Assembly: GCA_021904315.1 (NCBI GenBank)
Contig: CM038908.1
Coordinates: forward strand, 30,184,001 to 30,248,000
Reading direction: 5' to 3'
Length of the DNA stretch: 64,000 nt
DNA from: Sphagnum magellanicum
Taxonomy: Eukaryota > Streptophyta > Sphagnopsida > Sphagnales > Sphagnaceae
The translations under genes were made by a program, and so were the position numbers. Shown piece after piece: positions 10,911-21,751 of this stretch (position 1 is the first letter of the stretch; each line of letters begins with the position of its first letter). The notes beneath the pieces were generated by a model, which did not search any database, had not been told where the DNA came from, and saw only the letters and a list, made by a program, of their open reading frames with translations.

Positions 10911-12687
10911 GACTACCACTTGTGCAGGAACAATTCCAAATTGACATCATCCTGAGGATTCGTCGACTTCCAGAGGCCCTTAAGCGCTACAAACCTTAAA
11001 CCCTAAAACCCCGACACCCTGTGAAGCTAGCTGGAGCAAGCAATTGCACTAATGTTTTAGTAGTGGTGTGACTCAAAGATAAGTCTGAATGGACCAAGGC
11101 TAAAAAGATCATGACCCGGTGGAGTACTTCTGTCATTCTGGATCCACTCACATGAAGAAGGCAGGAGCTTTAGAGTTGGGGTTTGTGGTGGAGGAAGATG
11201 ATGTGCCATTGGAACACAATTTGCCACAATGACTACCTATTCCAGTGACTCTAGTACTGCACGAACTTAAAGAAACGCACCCTGACACCCCTGACACCCT
11301 CGACACTAAAATACAAGAAACAAAACAGATGGAACGTTTAGTTGCATAGGAACACTTGAACAATTCACTTGAAGATATTGCGAGCTGAGGACTTAGTCTA
11401 GATGGTGATTTTCAATGATTTTAGTTTTCAAGCATTCATGATGTATGTCATCAAGCTTCAAAATCAAGCTTGTTTCTTGACAAACAATTACATTGAATTT
11501 TGTCACTGTGGACTCACATAACGCCTACTTCAAATAACTTTCATTTGGTTGAGTGAAAGTCTGTATTGCCATTTTCTGCAAACTTATGGGTTTTTGTTTG
11601 CTGAACACCCAAAACAACTCAGGATCAGGCAATACTACATGCAGTAACCAAATTGTCACTCTATTTTGTGACAATTTCTTGATCACCCCTGTGCATGGTC
11701 AATCGCCCAAACAGAATCCCACTCAAATAAAGGCCATCACAAAGTCTAAAATGGAGTAGTCAATCAGAAAATAGCTTCACCATTTTTATGAATCCTGCAA
11801 AGAAACCTTCAATACCACTGTTTGAAGGTAAACATAACATGTCAATGAGGGTTGGTCATAATTCATAACCATATGAACATTGTTCACAAAGTCTGACCAT
11901 CAACCTCATCAAGAGACATAACCTTGTGACCTTTTTTCAGAGGGTGTCAGAGTATCAGAATTAGCTACATACCTGCACATGTGGTGAGGAAATCACAAAG
12001 CTAAGCTAAAAACAAAACCCGAGAATATTCTTTAATACCACCATTTACTCTGCTAATAAGCAAATGAATGTGCGGCTGTTGCATGGCTGCTGCAGACTCC
12101 TCACTAGGACTGCTGACTGTTCATGATCTTTGGTTTGTCCCAGCTTCATTACCCAACAGTTCAGCTGGCAGCAGACATAGAGTCTCTGATCAATCAAACA
12201 TTGTTGAGAAAGACAAGCAGAAGAGGTAATTGAGAGACATAGTTCCTCGGTCTGCATTATGAGTGAGTTCAGAAGGAATTCTTTCTTTCTTTGTGATCCT
12301 TTTGAGGAAGAATAAGTTCTTAGTGGTAAAGTGAAGCTTTACAAGATTATGTTTGTGGGAATGGAATAGAAACGTTTTAAATATGAGATGTAGAAGCAGG
12401 TTTGGCCATTTCCCAAAGGAATTCCAAGGCATTCTATGGAATGTTGATCAACATGCATGTTGTGCATGACTTCATGATGGAGTCATGGTCACCATTGAAT
12501 TCCTTAGCCCAGGTCATAGGCCACCCATAACACCTCCCATCAGGTGTTGCAAAACTTCATATTTAATATCTAATGTTCAAGTGGGAACAAGGATCTTTGA
12601 ACAACTCCGACTTAGGCTTTGAAGCATTCTGCTTTTTGCAAAATTGGGGATGCATGTGCATTTAAAGTGAGGGGAGATAGGTCCCCT
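10911..12687. other. No gene seen
   Basis: Intergenic DNA. A short telomere-like stretch (AAACCCTAAAACCC) lies near 10997 and a small CTGACACCC duplication near 11280. Neither supports a gene call. Confidence 0.5.
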
Positions 12688-13220
12688 CCTGTTTCAACTA
12701 CTGCCTTTGGAGTCCTGGTGCATGTAAAATGTCTATGAAGTCACACCCATTAGTGGTTATGTGTATTGGGTGGGTCTTGGAATATGTCATTCTGCCGTGG
12801 AAGTCCCTGGAGCACAACATCCATTTGGTGCACATGATTATGCCACAAGTGGGGTATCAGAACTTGCGCCAAAACCTTGTCCAACATTTATTTTTCAAAA
12901 GCGGGCTTCTACTTGGAACAACAGATCTTACTGCCTTAGAGTTCAGAGTTTCATTGGGCACCGTGCAGATGAGTATCATGGGGACACATACCCACCCTTT
13001 GATTGCAAACAACTGCAACCACTTTTCTGATGATGTCTGCCAGTGGTTGCTGGGAAGCTCAATCCCTGGGTGGATCAACAATCTGGTGCAAACAGGTTAC
13101 TTTTGCAACCGTTTGTTCACAGAGGGTGTTCAGGTCACAATGATTAAACTTTTGAGTTTCGAAATGGGGGAGAACACAGGGAAGAGATGGTGGGAAGTGA
13201 GAGTTATCGAGAGCACGTGA
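12688..13220 (+). pseudogene. DeSI/PPPDE deubiquitinase-like processed pseudogene
   Basis: The segments VSTTAFGVLVHV, YEVTPISGYVYWVGLGI, CHSAVEVPGAQHPFGAHDY, LLLGTTDLTALEFR, SFIGHRADEYHGDTY, NNCNHFSDDVCQWLLG and SIPGWINNL run in the order of plant DeSI-like (PPPDE) cysteine proteases. That family removes SUMO or ubiquitin. The His of the HSAVEV motif and the Cys of NCNHF, which form the family's catalytic pair, can both be seen. They lie in different reading frames. The frame changes after HV (about seven extra bases near 12726), after the FIF motif (about 12890), around EFR/SFIG and again before LIANNCN. No intron interrupts the whole length, although plant homologues are usually split. That points to a decayed retrocopy. 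No poly-A tail or target duplication was clear. Confidence 0.85.
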
Positions 13221-14060
13221 ACTGATCACAATTTCTCCAATGTCAATTTTTCCAACATATTGTCTAGGTTGGGAGAGTCGTGAGTTCCTGTCGTCACATC
13301 TGGGAAATCTAGTGCTGTGGGATTCTGTGAATGTGTATAGCTATTCATTCTCAGTCAACTTAACAAGCCACAAGGTGTGATTTTAGATTTGAACTTCAAC
13401 ATATGGGCTTTTGGCAGGCATTGCCATGGATGTTCATTCAGCACCCATAAGGGCACACATCATCTCTAAGATTTCCAGAAATTTTCCTGAACATTATGAA
13501 GAGTTTTTGGAGTGATGTACATTGTCATTGGTTTTTCCCAGCTTTCTGTCTTTCCTCACCCGTATGTGTTAATGCTTCAGCATTGCTTCTTTTTCAATTG
13601 TAGCTTGGTGTTTACATGGAAAAAATTGTCAACTCCTTTTGTTTATACTTTGCTACAGCTTTCTAGAGTACCAGAGTCCACATTTTTTCAAACTCATTTG
13701 CTAATTTTTTTGTGGGAGCCCAGGAGCATCCGGACATTGCCAAATGACCATCTATTCATTCAAAATTGTTCAATGCAAGGATTCATTATCAATACCAGTG
13801 CAAGGATATATTCATTTGAAATTGTTCACTGTTAGGATTCAAGAATCGTTCCAGTGTTTGCATCATTTCCACCCATATCCAGAAACCGAGTCCTAACATA
13901 AACTGAAAAATCTAAGAGAAAAACCCACTGACTATATAAACCAAAAGCTCACAAACTTGTCTAATGCATTCACATATACAATGATCTCAGAGTGGCTGCA
14001 AGGAGCCTCTATTACTATGTAGTCAAGATTACGTCCTCAGCATTCTCAAGCAGCCTTTTT
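13221..14060. other. No gene seen
   Basis: Intergenic DNA between the DeSI relic and the ankyrin-PGG stop codon. It probably includes the latter's 3' UTR at the right-hand end. There is a short repeat of the phrase 'aattgttcaatg/aattgttcactg' near 13763-13830. Confidence 0.5.
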
Positions 14061-15647
14061 TCACAGTGTTCTCTCATATTGATAGATAATGAGTTTATGA
14101 CGAGTTTTCAGGAAAAGATCTCTGATTATAATTCTAATCTTGGGTAGTGTGTAAGATGATGTCCATGCTAGGAGTACCACCATCACACCTATGGCAACTG
14201 TGACTTGCATACCGGTTCTATACTTTTGAACTGGAGGTAACACGGCAAATCCAGCACTTGCAAATGCACCCATTACACACACAACTGAAAGTTTGAGAAG
14301 GACGGAAGCTACAAGAAGTGACATTTGCAAATTCTGCACCAAGACTCCAATGTATTTGCCTGTCCTTGGGGCTCGTGCAGCAGTTGCTCCCACCAACAAG
14401 GTTGCGATAGCAAAAAAGAAAGACATGGAGTTGAAAGCCCAAAATATTTCCATGATTGGATGACCTTCAACAGCAGCAAATGCTGGATTATTGCCAGATG
14501 GGGATGCAGCTCCCACAGTGGAATACCCTAAAGGCGGTTGTAGCCATCCAGCAAAAGTCACACTTGCAATCAAGGCAGCCCCAACAAGAATAGCATTTGC
14601 TGCATCCACATGCACTTGCCTATCCCTGTAACCTCTTTCCACCTCTTTTTCAACCTCGGGTCTTGCCATTAAAATCCTCACTATTTCCTCATGTTTCATC
14701 TCCATTGCAATTTGAAGAGATTTTACTCCATCGTTGTTTTCAGTATGAGCTTCTAAGCGTTGTTTTGGGTCTGCACATAAGGCATTCACAACACTTGTGT
14801 GGCCATAAAATGAAGCCAAGTGTAGTGCAGTGAAAGAACAACCATAGTCAGATCTCCTGATTGATTCATCCGCATACCAGTATTGCACTGCATTCACATC
14901 CACTTGTGATTTGACATTGTTGAGAAGAGCTTCAACGACTTGAGGATGGCCCTGTGTTGCAGCCCAAAGAAGAGGTTGCCCTTTATTCACATCTATTCTG
15001 TCACATGCTAAAAGTCTATTGACCATTTCTATTTTCCCCAGTCTAGCAGCTGCATCAATTGGTCTAACCCAACAGAAATGATCATGTTGGTCTGTGAATC
15101 TTCGTATTATTCCACCACTTGTGCAATCCTTCCAGTAACCAATCTTGGCATCTCCATGGTTCACATCGACTTCCGTCGTTGCAATGAGACGCTGAACCAA
15201 TCGAACATGGTTATTCTCAACAGCCGTTAATAGGATTACTTCCTCCTCCAAGAACTTACTTTGACCTCTGAATTGTATCAGGGCCATCACTATGTTCTCA
15301 AAACCATGCCTTGCAGCCCAACATTCAATCTTTGGGCAAGGCAATCTTCGACATCTAGTTAATTCCGTGTCATTCTTAAGCCTCGTCACCAAATCCTCGA
15401 CCATTGTGTCGTCTGTTGCTTCTCCCAACTTCCTTTCATATTCCAAACCTTGAGCTACCCCATTTTCTCCATCTTCTGTATCTGCATCATCATCTATAGA
15501 GATGCTCGAATGTATTGGCTCATTAGAAGTTTCCTTAACTTCTATTGAGCTGCAACACCTTGATCTTAGCTTGTCTGCACAAAGCCATTCATCAAGCCCA
15601 AAACCATTGCGTGAAGGCATGTGTGTGTCCTGATTACTTGATGCCAT
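14061..15647 (-). CDS. Ankyrin-repeat protein with PGG membrane domain (ACD6/ITN1-like)
   Basis: A single uninterrupted frame of 528 residues. The N-terminus (about 1-90) is acidic and Ser-rich. Ankyrin repeats cover about 95-330, with clear units at PIDAAARLGKIEMVNRLL, LLWAATQGHPQVVEALL and TALHLASFYGHTSVVNAL. The C-terminal part is a PGG domain. It starts near ERGYRDRQVHVDAANAILV, followed by GAALIASVTFAGWLQPPLGY, and contains four likely membrane helices: ILVGAALIASVTFAGWL, FWAFNSMSFFFAIATLLVGA, LLVASVLLKLSVVCVMGAF and VTVAIGVMVVLLAW. Ankyrin-PGG proteins of plants act at the plasma membrane or ER in defence, salt stress and cell-death signalling, but their biochemical role is unsettled. 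The start ATG at 15647 gives the longest frame. The leader may contain an intron further right. No lesions were seen and it looks intact. Confidence 0.92.
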   Translation of the reverse strand: MASSNQDTHMPSRNGFGLDEWLCADKLRSRCCSSIEVKETSNEPIHSSISIDDDADTEDGENGVAQGLEYERKLGEATDDTMVEDLVTRLKNDTELTRCRRLPCPKIECWAARHGFENIVMALIQFRGQSKFLEEEVILLTAVENNHVRLVQRLIATTEVDVNHGDAKIGYWKDCTSGGIIRRFTDQHDHFCWVRPIDAAARLGKIEMVNRLLACDRIDVNKGQPLLWAATQGHPQVVEALLNNVKSQVDVNAVQYWYADESIRRSDYGCSFTALHLASFYGHTSVVNALCADPKQRLEAHTENNDGVKSLQIAMEMKHEEIVRILMARPEVEKEVERGYRDRQVHVDAANAILVGAALIASVTFAGWLQPPLGYSTVGAASPSGNNPAFAAVEGHPIMEIFWAFNSMSFFFAIATLLVGATAARAPRTGKYIGVLVQNLQMSLLVASVLLKLSVVCVMGAFASAGFAVLPPVQKYRTGMQVTVAIGVMVVLLAWTSSYTLPKIRIIIRDLFLKTRHKLIIYQYERTL

Positions 15648-18114
15648 CTGGTCTCCAGATAATGTCCTGAGACACCCCGAGAGCTGAAAGATGCTTGTTA
15701 TATGTCCTGCACAACAAATGAGTCCTCAGTGATAGGATAAACTCTCTGGAGTCTAGATTGCCTTTTGTTTTTCAAAAGTTCAGTAAATCAAAAGTCTAAA
15801 CCATTGGACCGCACAACAACAGTTTGAGAAAGAGGTAGCATAAAAAAGGATGGAGGCAAATGGGTATGCTTAACATTATAGAAAATAGTGAGGAATTTCT
15901 CCTCCTACTCTTCATAAATTCTATGCTCCACTAGAGAACTATGAATGAGGAGGACCATGCATTCCTTTGAATGTGCATTAACTACCCAAATGCAAATCAG
16001 TGTAGGCTCTTCAAATGACAACGTTGTCAAACCATGTAGAGTGACCAAGAAAAGTGCAGATTCTCAAAGAGAAAGAAGAAACTAAATACCTGATGAAGGA
16101 AAATTGGATGGTACGTCTATAACACAAATAGAAGAAGGGTTCAAGATTCAAGGTCTTCGAATGCACCCAGGAGCCAATACTTCTTTGACAAAGAAAATAA
16201 TACTAGATGTTGGTAATGATCAAGAAAACAAGAGGTAGCTCCAAGACAAATATCTAAATTGGGCATTGAACAGGAGATTGCTACTTCAAAAAAACCATAA
16301 ATTAAAAAAAAACTACTGAAGTTGTGAGGACTATCTACAATACTAGTGCTCAAGCTTCACAATCTGCTGATGAGAAAAAGCCAGGACTCAACTATGCACC
16401 CAACACAAAACAGTTTGAACTTATCAGGGAATTCGTGAATTTGATGAATCTGTCTTGTACATCTGAGCATAAGAAGAAGCTGCCTTTATAGCTCAAAACC
16501 ATTTCTTTACCGATGGAACAAAATTGAGTGAGATTGTCAACGGGTACTACAACACGTTTCTAAATTCCAACCTATGGACAAGATGGGATAACACAAAAGA
16601 CACTACCTATAAGCCACCCTATACCAATAGCCCAGCTTGAATCCTTGACATTTTGTCATGAAGTTTGACCATTTGTTTCCATAACCCTTCACTAATTAGG
16701 CAAGAACCAGGAATCATTCTATAAATTTGGTATGGAACTACTTGAAAGCTGGAGCTCCGAATCTTGTTTTTTGCAACCTTGCCACTGGGACCAAAGAGAT
16801 ATTATAACAACCAAAATTATGATGCAGAGACTAAAACACATATGGTCTTCCATCAAAGTATGTGGTGGGGGGCAGGGTTTGCGTTGCATGGTCAGTCCAG
16901 TTTGGGTTGCTCGGTTTTTCCAGCAAACCATTAACCCAAACTCAAATTCATTGTTTAATAAATCGCCCAAGTCTCAAGGTACCCCACCCCAAGTCTATGC
17001 ATATGCCACCATGTTTGTGGTTGTTCAAAATTACCCCCCGCGTTGGTTCAGCTGGATATTCTCTTTTGTGATCAATAGATCAAAGATTTCACTTGGTACA
17101 ACAGATTTCCAAGGTATTAGAATTATGGAAGATACAACGAAATCAGCTCAGATCTGTTCAGTTGAATAAATTAAATCAAACATGAGTTCAGTGACACTGT
17201 AGATTGTAACTTGTCAATTATCCTTGATGATGGATGCCTTTTTGTGCAAGTGCAGACAAATCAAATACTAGTGTTCTTTTTACTAACTGCACTTCCAGAA
17301 ATAATTCTGGTGTTTTCCTGTGTCTTCTTGGACCTGGCTAACTGTAAGTATATGAAATTAAGGAATTCGCTGATCACAAACAAGTTGAAGGTCGAGTGCA
17401 TATTGGGGCATGGTTGATGAGGAATTATAAATCTGGAATTAATGGTGTTTGAGAGTTGGTGTCACTCTTCTAACTCCTATGCAGCAGCAGCAGCCTGCAT
17501 GGTTGCACATGAGTTGCGCTAGCTGCATGGTTCATGTTCTGCATGTTTTGCTGTTTTGAAGGGAAAATCAAATAAAATTCAACCAAGTCCTCACTTTTTA
17601 TTTTCTTTGCTGACACATAGCGTGTACCGACAAAACAAAAGACCACTTGACCTTTGCATCTATCCTCTAAAGGCCAAAAAAGTCCACACATCAGAGGCCT
17701 GTTGCACATCTAGCACATGGGCATACATGATAACTAAGATTCTTATGAAAATATATGAAAATAATGGAATCTTTAAACCTTATTTGAGAAGTAGGTAACC
17801 AATAAGAGACAAAGTAGACAACAACAAACCCAAAAAGAAAAAAAGAGTCAACAAAAGCACCATAATATAATATTCTCAAACTGAAAATTCTGAGTGGGTA
17901 CTTCTAACCCAACAACAAAAACCCACTTTTCAAACTTTTCTCTGAAATGTTTACTAACAAATGAAATATTGTTTGTTATTTGTTTGTTTGATTTGCAATG
18001 GATCAACCAACAATAACCCAATTTGAATGTGATTCTCTAAAGGCTGAAAAAAAATTCACCAATCACACTAATCTAATCATAGCGGGTCTTGCGGGTTGGA
18101 CTTTTGAACAATGT
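15648..18114. other. No gene identified; upstream region of the ankyrin-PGG gene
   Basis: The first few hundred bases should hold the 5' leader and promoter of the minus-strand ankyrin-PGG gene. The rest shows only short unrelated frames and AT-rich tracts. I see no coding family or transposon end. Confidence 0.45.
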
Positions 18115-18475
18115 TTTCAGAGTTGTGTAGTAGCAGATCATACATGGCTGGAATTTAGAGCGGGTTTTCAAGAGTAGTAATGTATATAGCAGGTCGTACA
18201 CACTGGAATTTTGAACAAATTTTTCCCCAAGTAGTAAGACCAGGTCTTGTGTGTTGAAATTATGAACAAGTTGGAATTTAGAGTGGGTTTTCTTTGGGAG
18301 TAGTAATAGCAGGTCATACAGGGTGGAATTTTGAACAGCTTTTTCCCCAAGTAGTAGTAATAGCTAGTCTCGAGTGTTGAAATTTTGAGCAGATTTTGGG
18401 AGTAGTGATAGCAGGTCTTGCGCATTGAAATTTTGAACAGTTTTTCCGAGTAGAAATATTAGCAGGTCTTGTGCC
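18115..18475. repeat. Tandem array of about seven diverged 50-65 base units
   Basis: Units follow the pattern 'gtagtaatagcaggtc - variable - ttgaaattttgaacag - tttttcc'. The AGCAGGTC-like word recurs near 18130, 18188, 18239, 18308, 18362, 18410 and 18462. Copies differ by substitutions and small indels and carry no open frame. Confidence 0.85.
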
Positions 18476-18678
18476 TCCTTTGGGCCTCCTTACACCTTCA
18501 AACCCCTCTTTTTGTGTTATCTGCAAAGTAAGGAAATTTTATTAAACCTGGGTATGAAATGTTAAAACTCAGCATTTAATGCAGAAGGTTCATCATGACT
18601 AATTATAGAGAAGAATTGCCCATCACCAATCACTACCCTATCACCGTACACTTCTTTAGATTTTAGTTGTCTACGCTT

Positions 18679-19080
18679 CATTTTGAGTTATTTAAAATGT
18701 TATGGGAGCATTATCTCAAGCTTTTGAAATCATCTTTCAAGTGCAAAGGAAAAGGAGTAATGAAAAAATAGCAAAAAGAAAAGTAAGTTTTTCAACTTAT
18801 GAAACATTGATTTTTTTTCTTTTTTCTTCTCTTTGGACCCCTCCTACTTTCAAATCTTCCAACTTTCACATTTCTTATTCATTTTAAACGATTTAAAATG
18901 TTATAGGAGCGCCATTTGAAGTTCTACAAATCATCTTTGAACTCTAATAGCAATAGAGCAACATAGAAGGGAGTTTTTGGGTGTTTGGGAACCAACTTTG
19001 TAGTGTATTATGATTTTGTTTTTGATTCTTCACCTCCTCTACTTTGGGGGGCCATGACTTTCTCATTTCAATCTTTTTTT
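18679..19080. repeat. 201-base direct tandem duplication
   Basis: 'cattttgagttatttaaaat' at 18679 recurs as 'cattttaaacgatttaaaat' at 18880. Both copies are followed by GTTAT(G/A)GGAGC, then AAATCATCTTT, and further on by a T-rich stretch. A weaker third start appears near 19064. No gene lies within it. Confidence 0.65.
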
Positions 19081-19579
19081 ACGATTTGTTGTCCATAAAA
19101 TGTGCCAAGAGGAGGGTTCAAATTTTGTTTGGACATCAAAAACAATGGAGCCCTCCCCTTGGATTTAGCCTACCCTAAACGTTTAAATGTTTGCTCACCA
19201 GTTGTTTTACCCTAGTAGTTGTACATGTAGGAATAGTGAAATTGAGAGGAAACCTTGTATATATATATATATATAAACAAGGATGGAAATCCATCCACAA
19301 AAAATACAATGCATGTTGAAACAAATGTAAACACAAGAAAGGAAAACCAAGACAATCAAAATAGTAGTAATGAAATGGAAGATGTAATGCTAAAAGGGCA
19401 TCCTTTTCCACAAATCAACTAGTGATGGAGGCGCACTAGCTAGTATGTGTGGAAGAGATGAAAAATTGTGACTAAGCATGGCATCCCACTAAAAAAATGT
19501 GATGGTTTACGTACATTGTAGGGCTATCAACATTTGTTGCTTATAATAAGATATAAGCATTGAAGGTACCAAGGAGGTC

Positions 19580-21345
19580 TATTAATGGCGAGCTATATTT
19601 GCATGCACACAAAAAATAAAAAAGGAATCAAAATGAAAATGGATACAATCATAGGTTTCTATGGCAAGGGGAATGAAATCATCTCCTAGCACTCGTTCTG
19701 TGTAAGATCGTGCCTTATTTTGAACAACAATTATTGCTACATTCATTGTTATCGTCAAAACATGCTGCACCAAATCTATAAAAGTTGGATTGGCAATGAC
19801 AAGATTTGCCAAAATTCAAAAATCGTCTCTAATGATGACAATATCCACTTGTTTCCATGTATGGCAAGGAAAAGGTGGGAAGTTTCTTTTTGTACATGAA
19901 CTCCATTCTCTAATGTGATAGTTGCAATAATATCTCGAAACATATCATGGGCCACAATGCACTCACTCCTGCACGGGCAACATAACAAATGGATACCCAA
20001 ATCATCAATGGTATGACCACACTAACATCATGAAAGATGCATAGTTGTAGGATGTCGTATACTAAGATGAATACAAAATGTTGCAAGAAAATGGGCAAAC
20101 AACAAATGAAATGAAAGGTGTTAAGACGAGTTAATAACTAAACATTTATTGTAACACTTACATAAGAGGGGAGATGTGCTCACACAACATTTGAAAAAGC
20201 ATCTACTAAAAACAAAATAAATTCATACTTCTGTAGTTGGTCCTTCAAAGAAAATTGGATTTGAGGATAGGATTGCACCACTAAACTTTTGGAAAGCAAA
20301 ACATGTGAGCAAATGAAAATGTAACATCACACGAATATCCCATAGTGCGACCTGGAATGGATAAGTACTGGTTTTTACATGTGCCACCACATCAAAAAAA
20401 GTAAAGTGATCATCTTGTTGGAAACAAGAAACTAGTGTCGGAGCGATTAAAACCCAACATCTTAAAAAGATGGGGGCAACATGTTGAACCATTAATGGAA
20501 GGCCTAGCCCCCCTAAAGAAGTAGGAAAAGTGACTTGATGATGAACCAAATGGTCCACTATGGTGCCAAAAGATCTTAACCCTAATAGCTTCTCTAACAT
20601 AATTATGGTACAAACATCAAACTTAATATAACGTTACAAGATATTTGGTGATGGAAATATAGTATGTTGTACAAATAGTTTGGTTGTTAAACATAACAAA
20701 ATGAAAACATCACAAAAGTTGTTTGAAGATTTATGAACATAAAAAAACTAGTGATTGTGTTAAGGTCCTTTAGAGCGCCTCTAATATAAAAGATTCCAAA
20801 AATGGCAAAGAACCCACTATAACACCTATAATACAAAAACCAAACTTAGGTGCAAGAAAACCTAGAAAAAGTGATATAAACTAATTTAACCCCTATGGAG
20901 ATTAGATGATACATTTTGTCAACTGCAGTGAAAGTCGTAATGCTCCAAACTCCTCTTATAATCGCAAAAAAATAGGTGACACGTCCAAGTCAAGACCAAT
21001 TATGTGCGAATTATCTGTCAACAAAGGAAAAACATAAGTAGGGTGGCCTACTATAGTAAAACGAAGAGCGCAAAAATGAGTTAGTGCAAACAACACTCCT
21101 CCCAAAGGATCCCCTTGTCATGTACCCGACTTAGATGAAATGATTGTGAGATCTTCATGTCTAAAAGTTTTTGAAAATTATAGTGGAGATGGGGTTGCAT
21201 AAAACCAACAAACAAATGGGAAAACTTGATCCAAGGTGTCAGTACAAGATTACAACTTTTAAAAATGGTTATTCAAGATATTGAATTAAACACATTTCAA
21301 AATCCCCATGTAATACCACCCACTTCGGATGTAAATCCAACATAA
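19580..21345 (-). mobile_element. Decayed LINE-type retrotransposon (reverse transcriptase and C-terminal region)
   Basis: Frame-broken coding remnants read leftwards in family order. WVVLHGDFE lies near 21310 and PFVCWFYATPSPLYN near 21200. QGDPLGGVLFALTHF lies near 21100, equivalent to RT motif 4, with a stop replacing the residue before QGD. FPLLTDNSHIIG near 21030 replaces the usual ADD catalytic pair with TDN. TFPTSLGGLGLPLMVQH lies near 20530. CGHTIDDLGIHLLCCPC near 20010 looks zinc-binding. A tail with ANLVIANP and DDFIPLAIETY lies near 19600-19800. The order RT, then cysteine/histidine motif, then tail fits a non-LTR element. Many stops and frameshifts mean it is dead. Element ends, poly-A tail and target duplication were not found, so the boundaries are those of recognisable protein only. 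Confidence 0.8.
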
Positions 21346-21635
21346 CTATAACCCCATGAACCATTCACTACTAGAATTTCTAATTTTTTTAATTTGAAAT
21401 TTTGGTAAAAAAAAACCCATTTGGATAATCGTAAAAAAAACCTCTTAGTCATTTTGGACAATTCATTTTGAACCTATCCATTATGACTTGGGGCATGTAT
21501 TTTTTTACCAAACCTAAGTTGACATTTTTGACTAATCATTTTGATTAGTACTATTTTTGACAAGTCATTTTGACTGGTCAATATAATAGTCAAATGATTT
21601 TTTGATTAACCAAACACCATTTTGACTAGGCAAAT

Positions 21636-21751
21636 GCCATGTGGCATTTAAACAGTGGCCACCCAAGTTAAGCCACATGGCATTTAAACATTGGCCATCT
21701 AGGTTATGCCACATGGCATTAAAACATTGGCCACTAAGTTATGCCATGTGG
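21636..21751. repeat. 36-base tandem repeat, about 3.2 copies
   Basis: Units start GCCACATGGCATTTAAACA and end AGTTAT, with copies of 36, 36 and 35 bases followed by GCCATGTGG. The core GCCACATGGC / GCCATGTGGC is nearly palindromic. Confidence 0.93.

Noticed and set aside
10622..10999. 125-codon plus-strand frame through the 42-base repeat
   Set aside because: Its start overlaps the opposite-strand Ser/Arg frame and its body is CT repeat plus minisatellite. It is probably chance.
16732..17169. 145-codon plus-strand frame
   Set aside because: Composition and sequence do not resemble any family and no splice partners were found.
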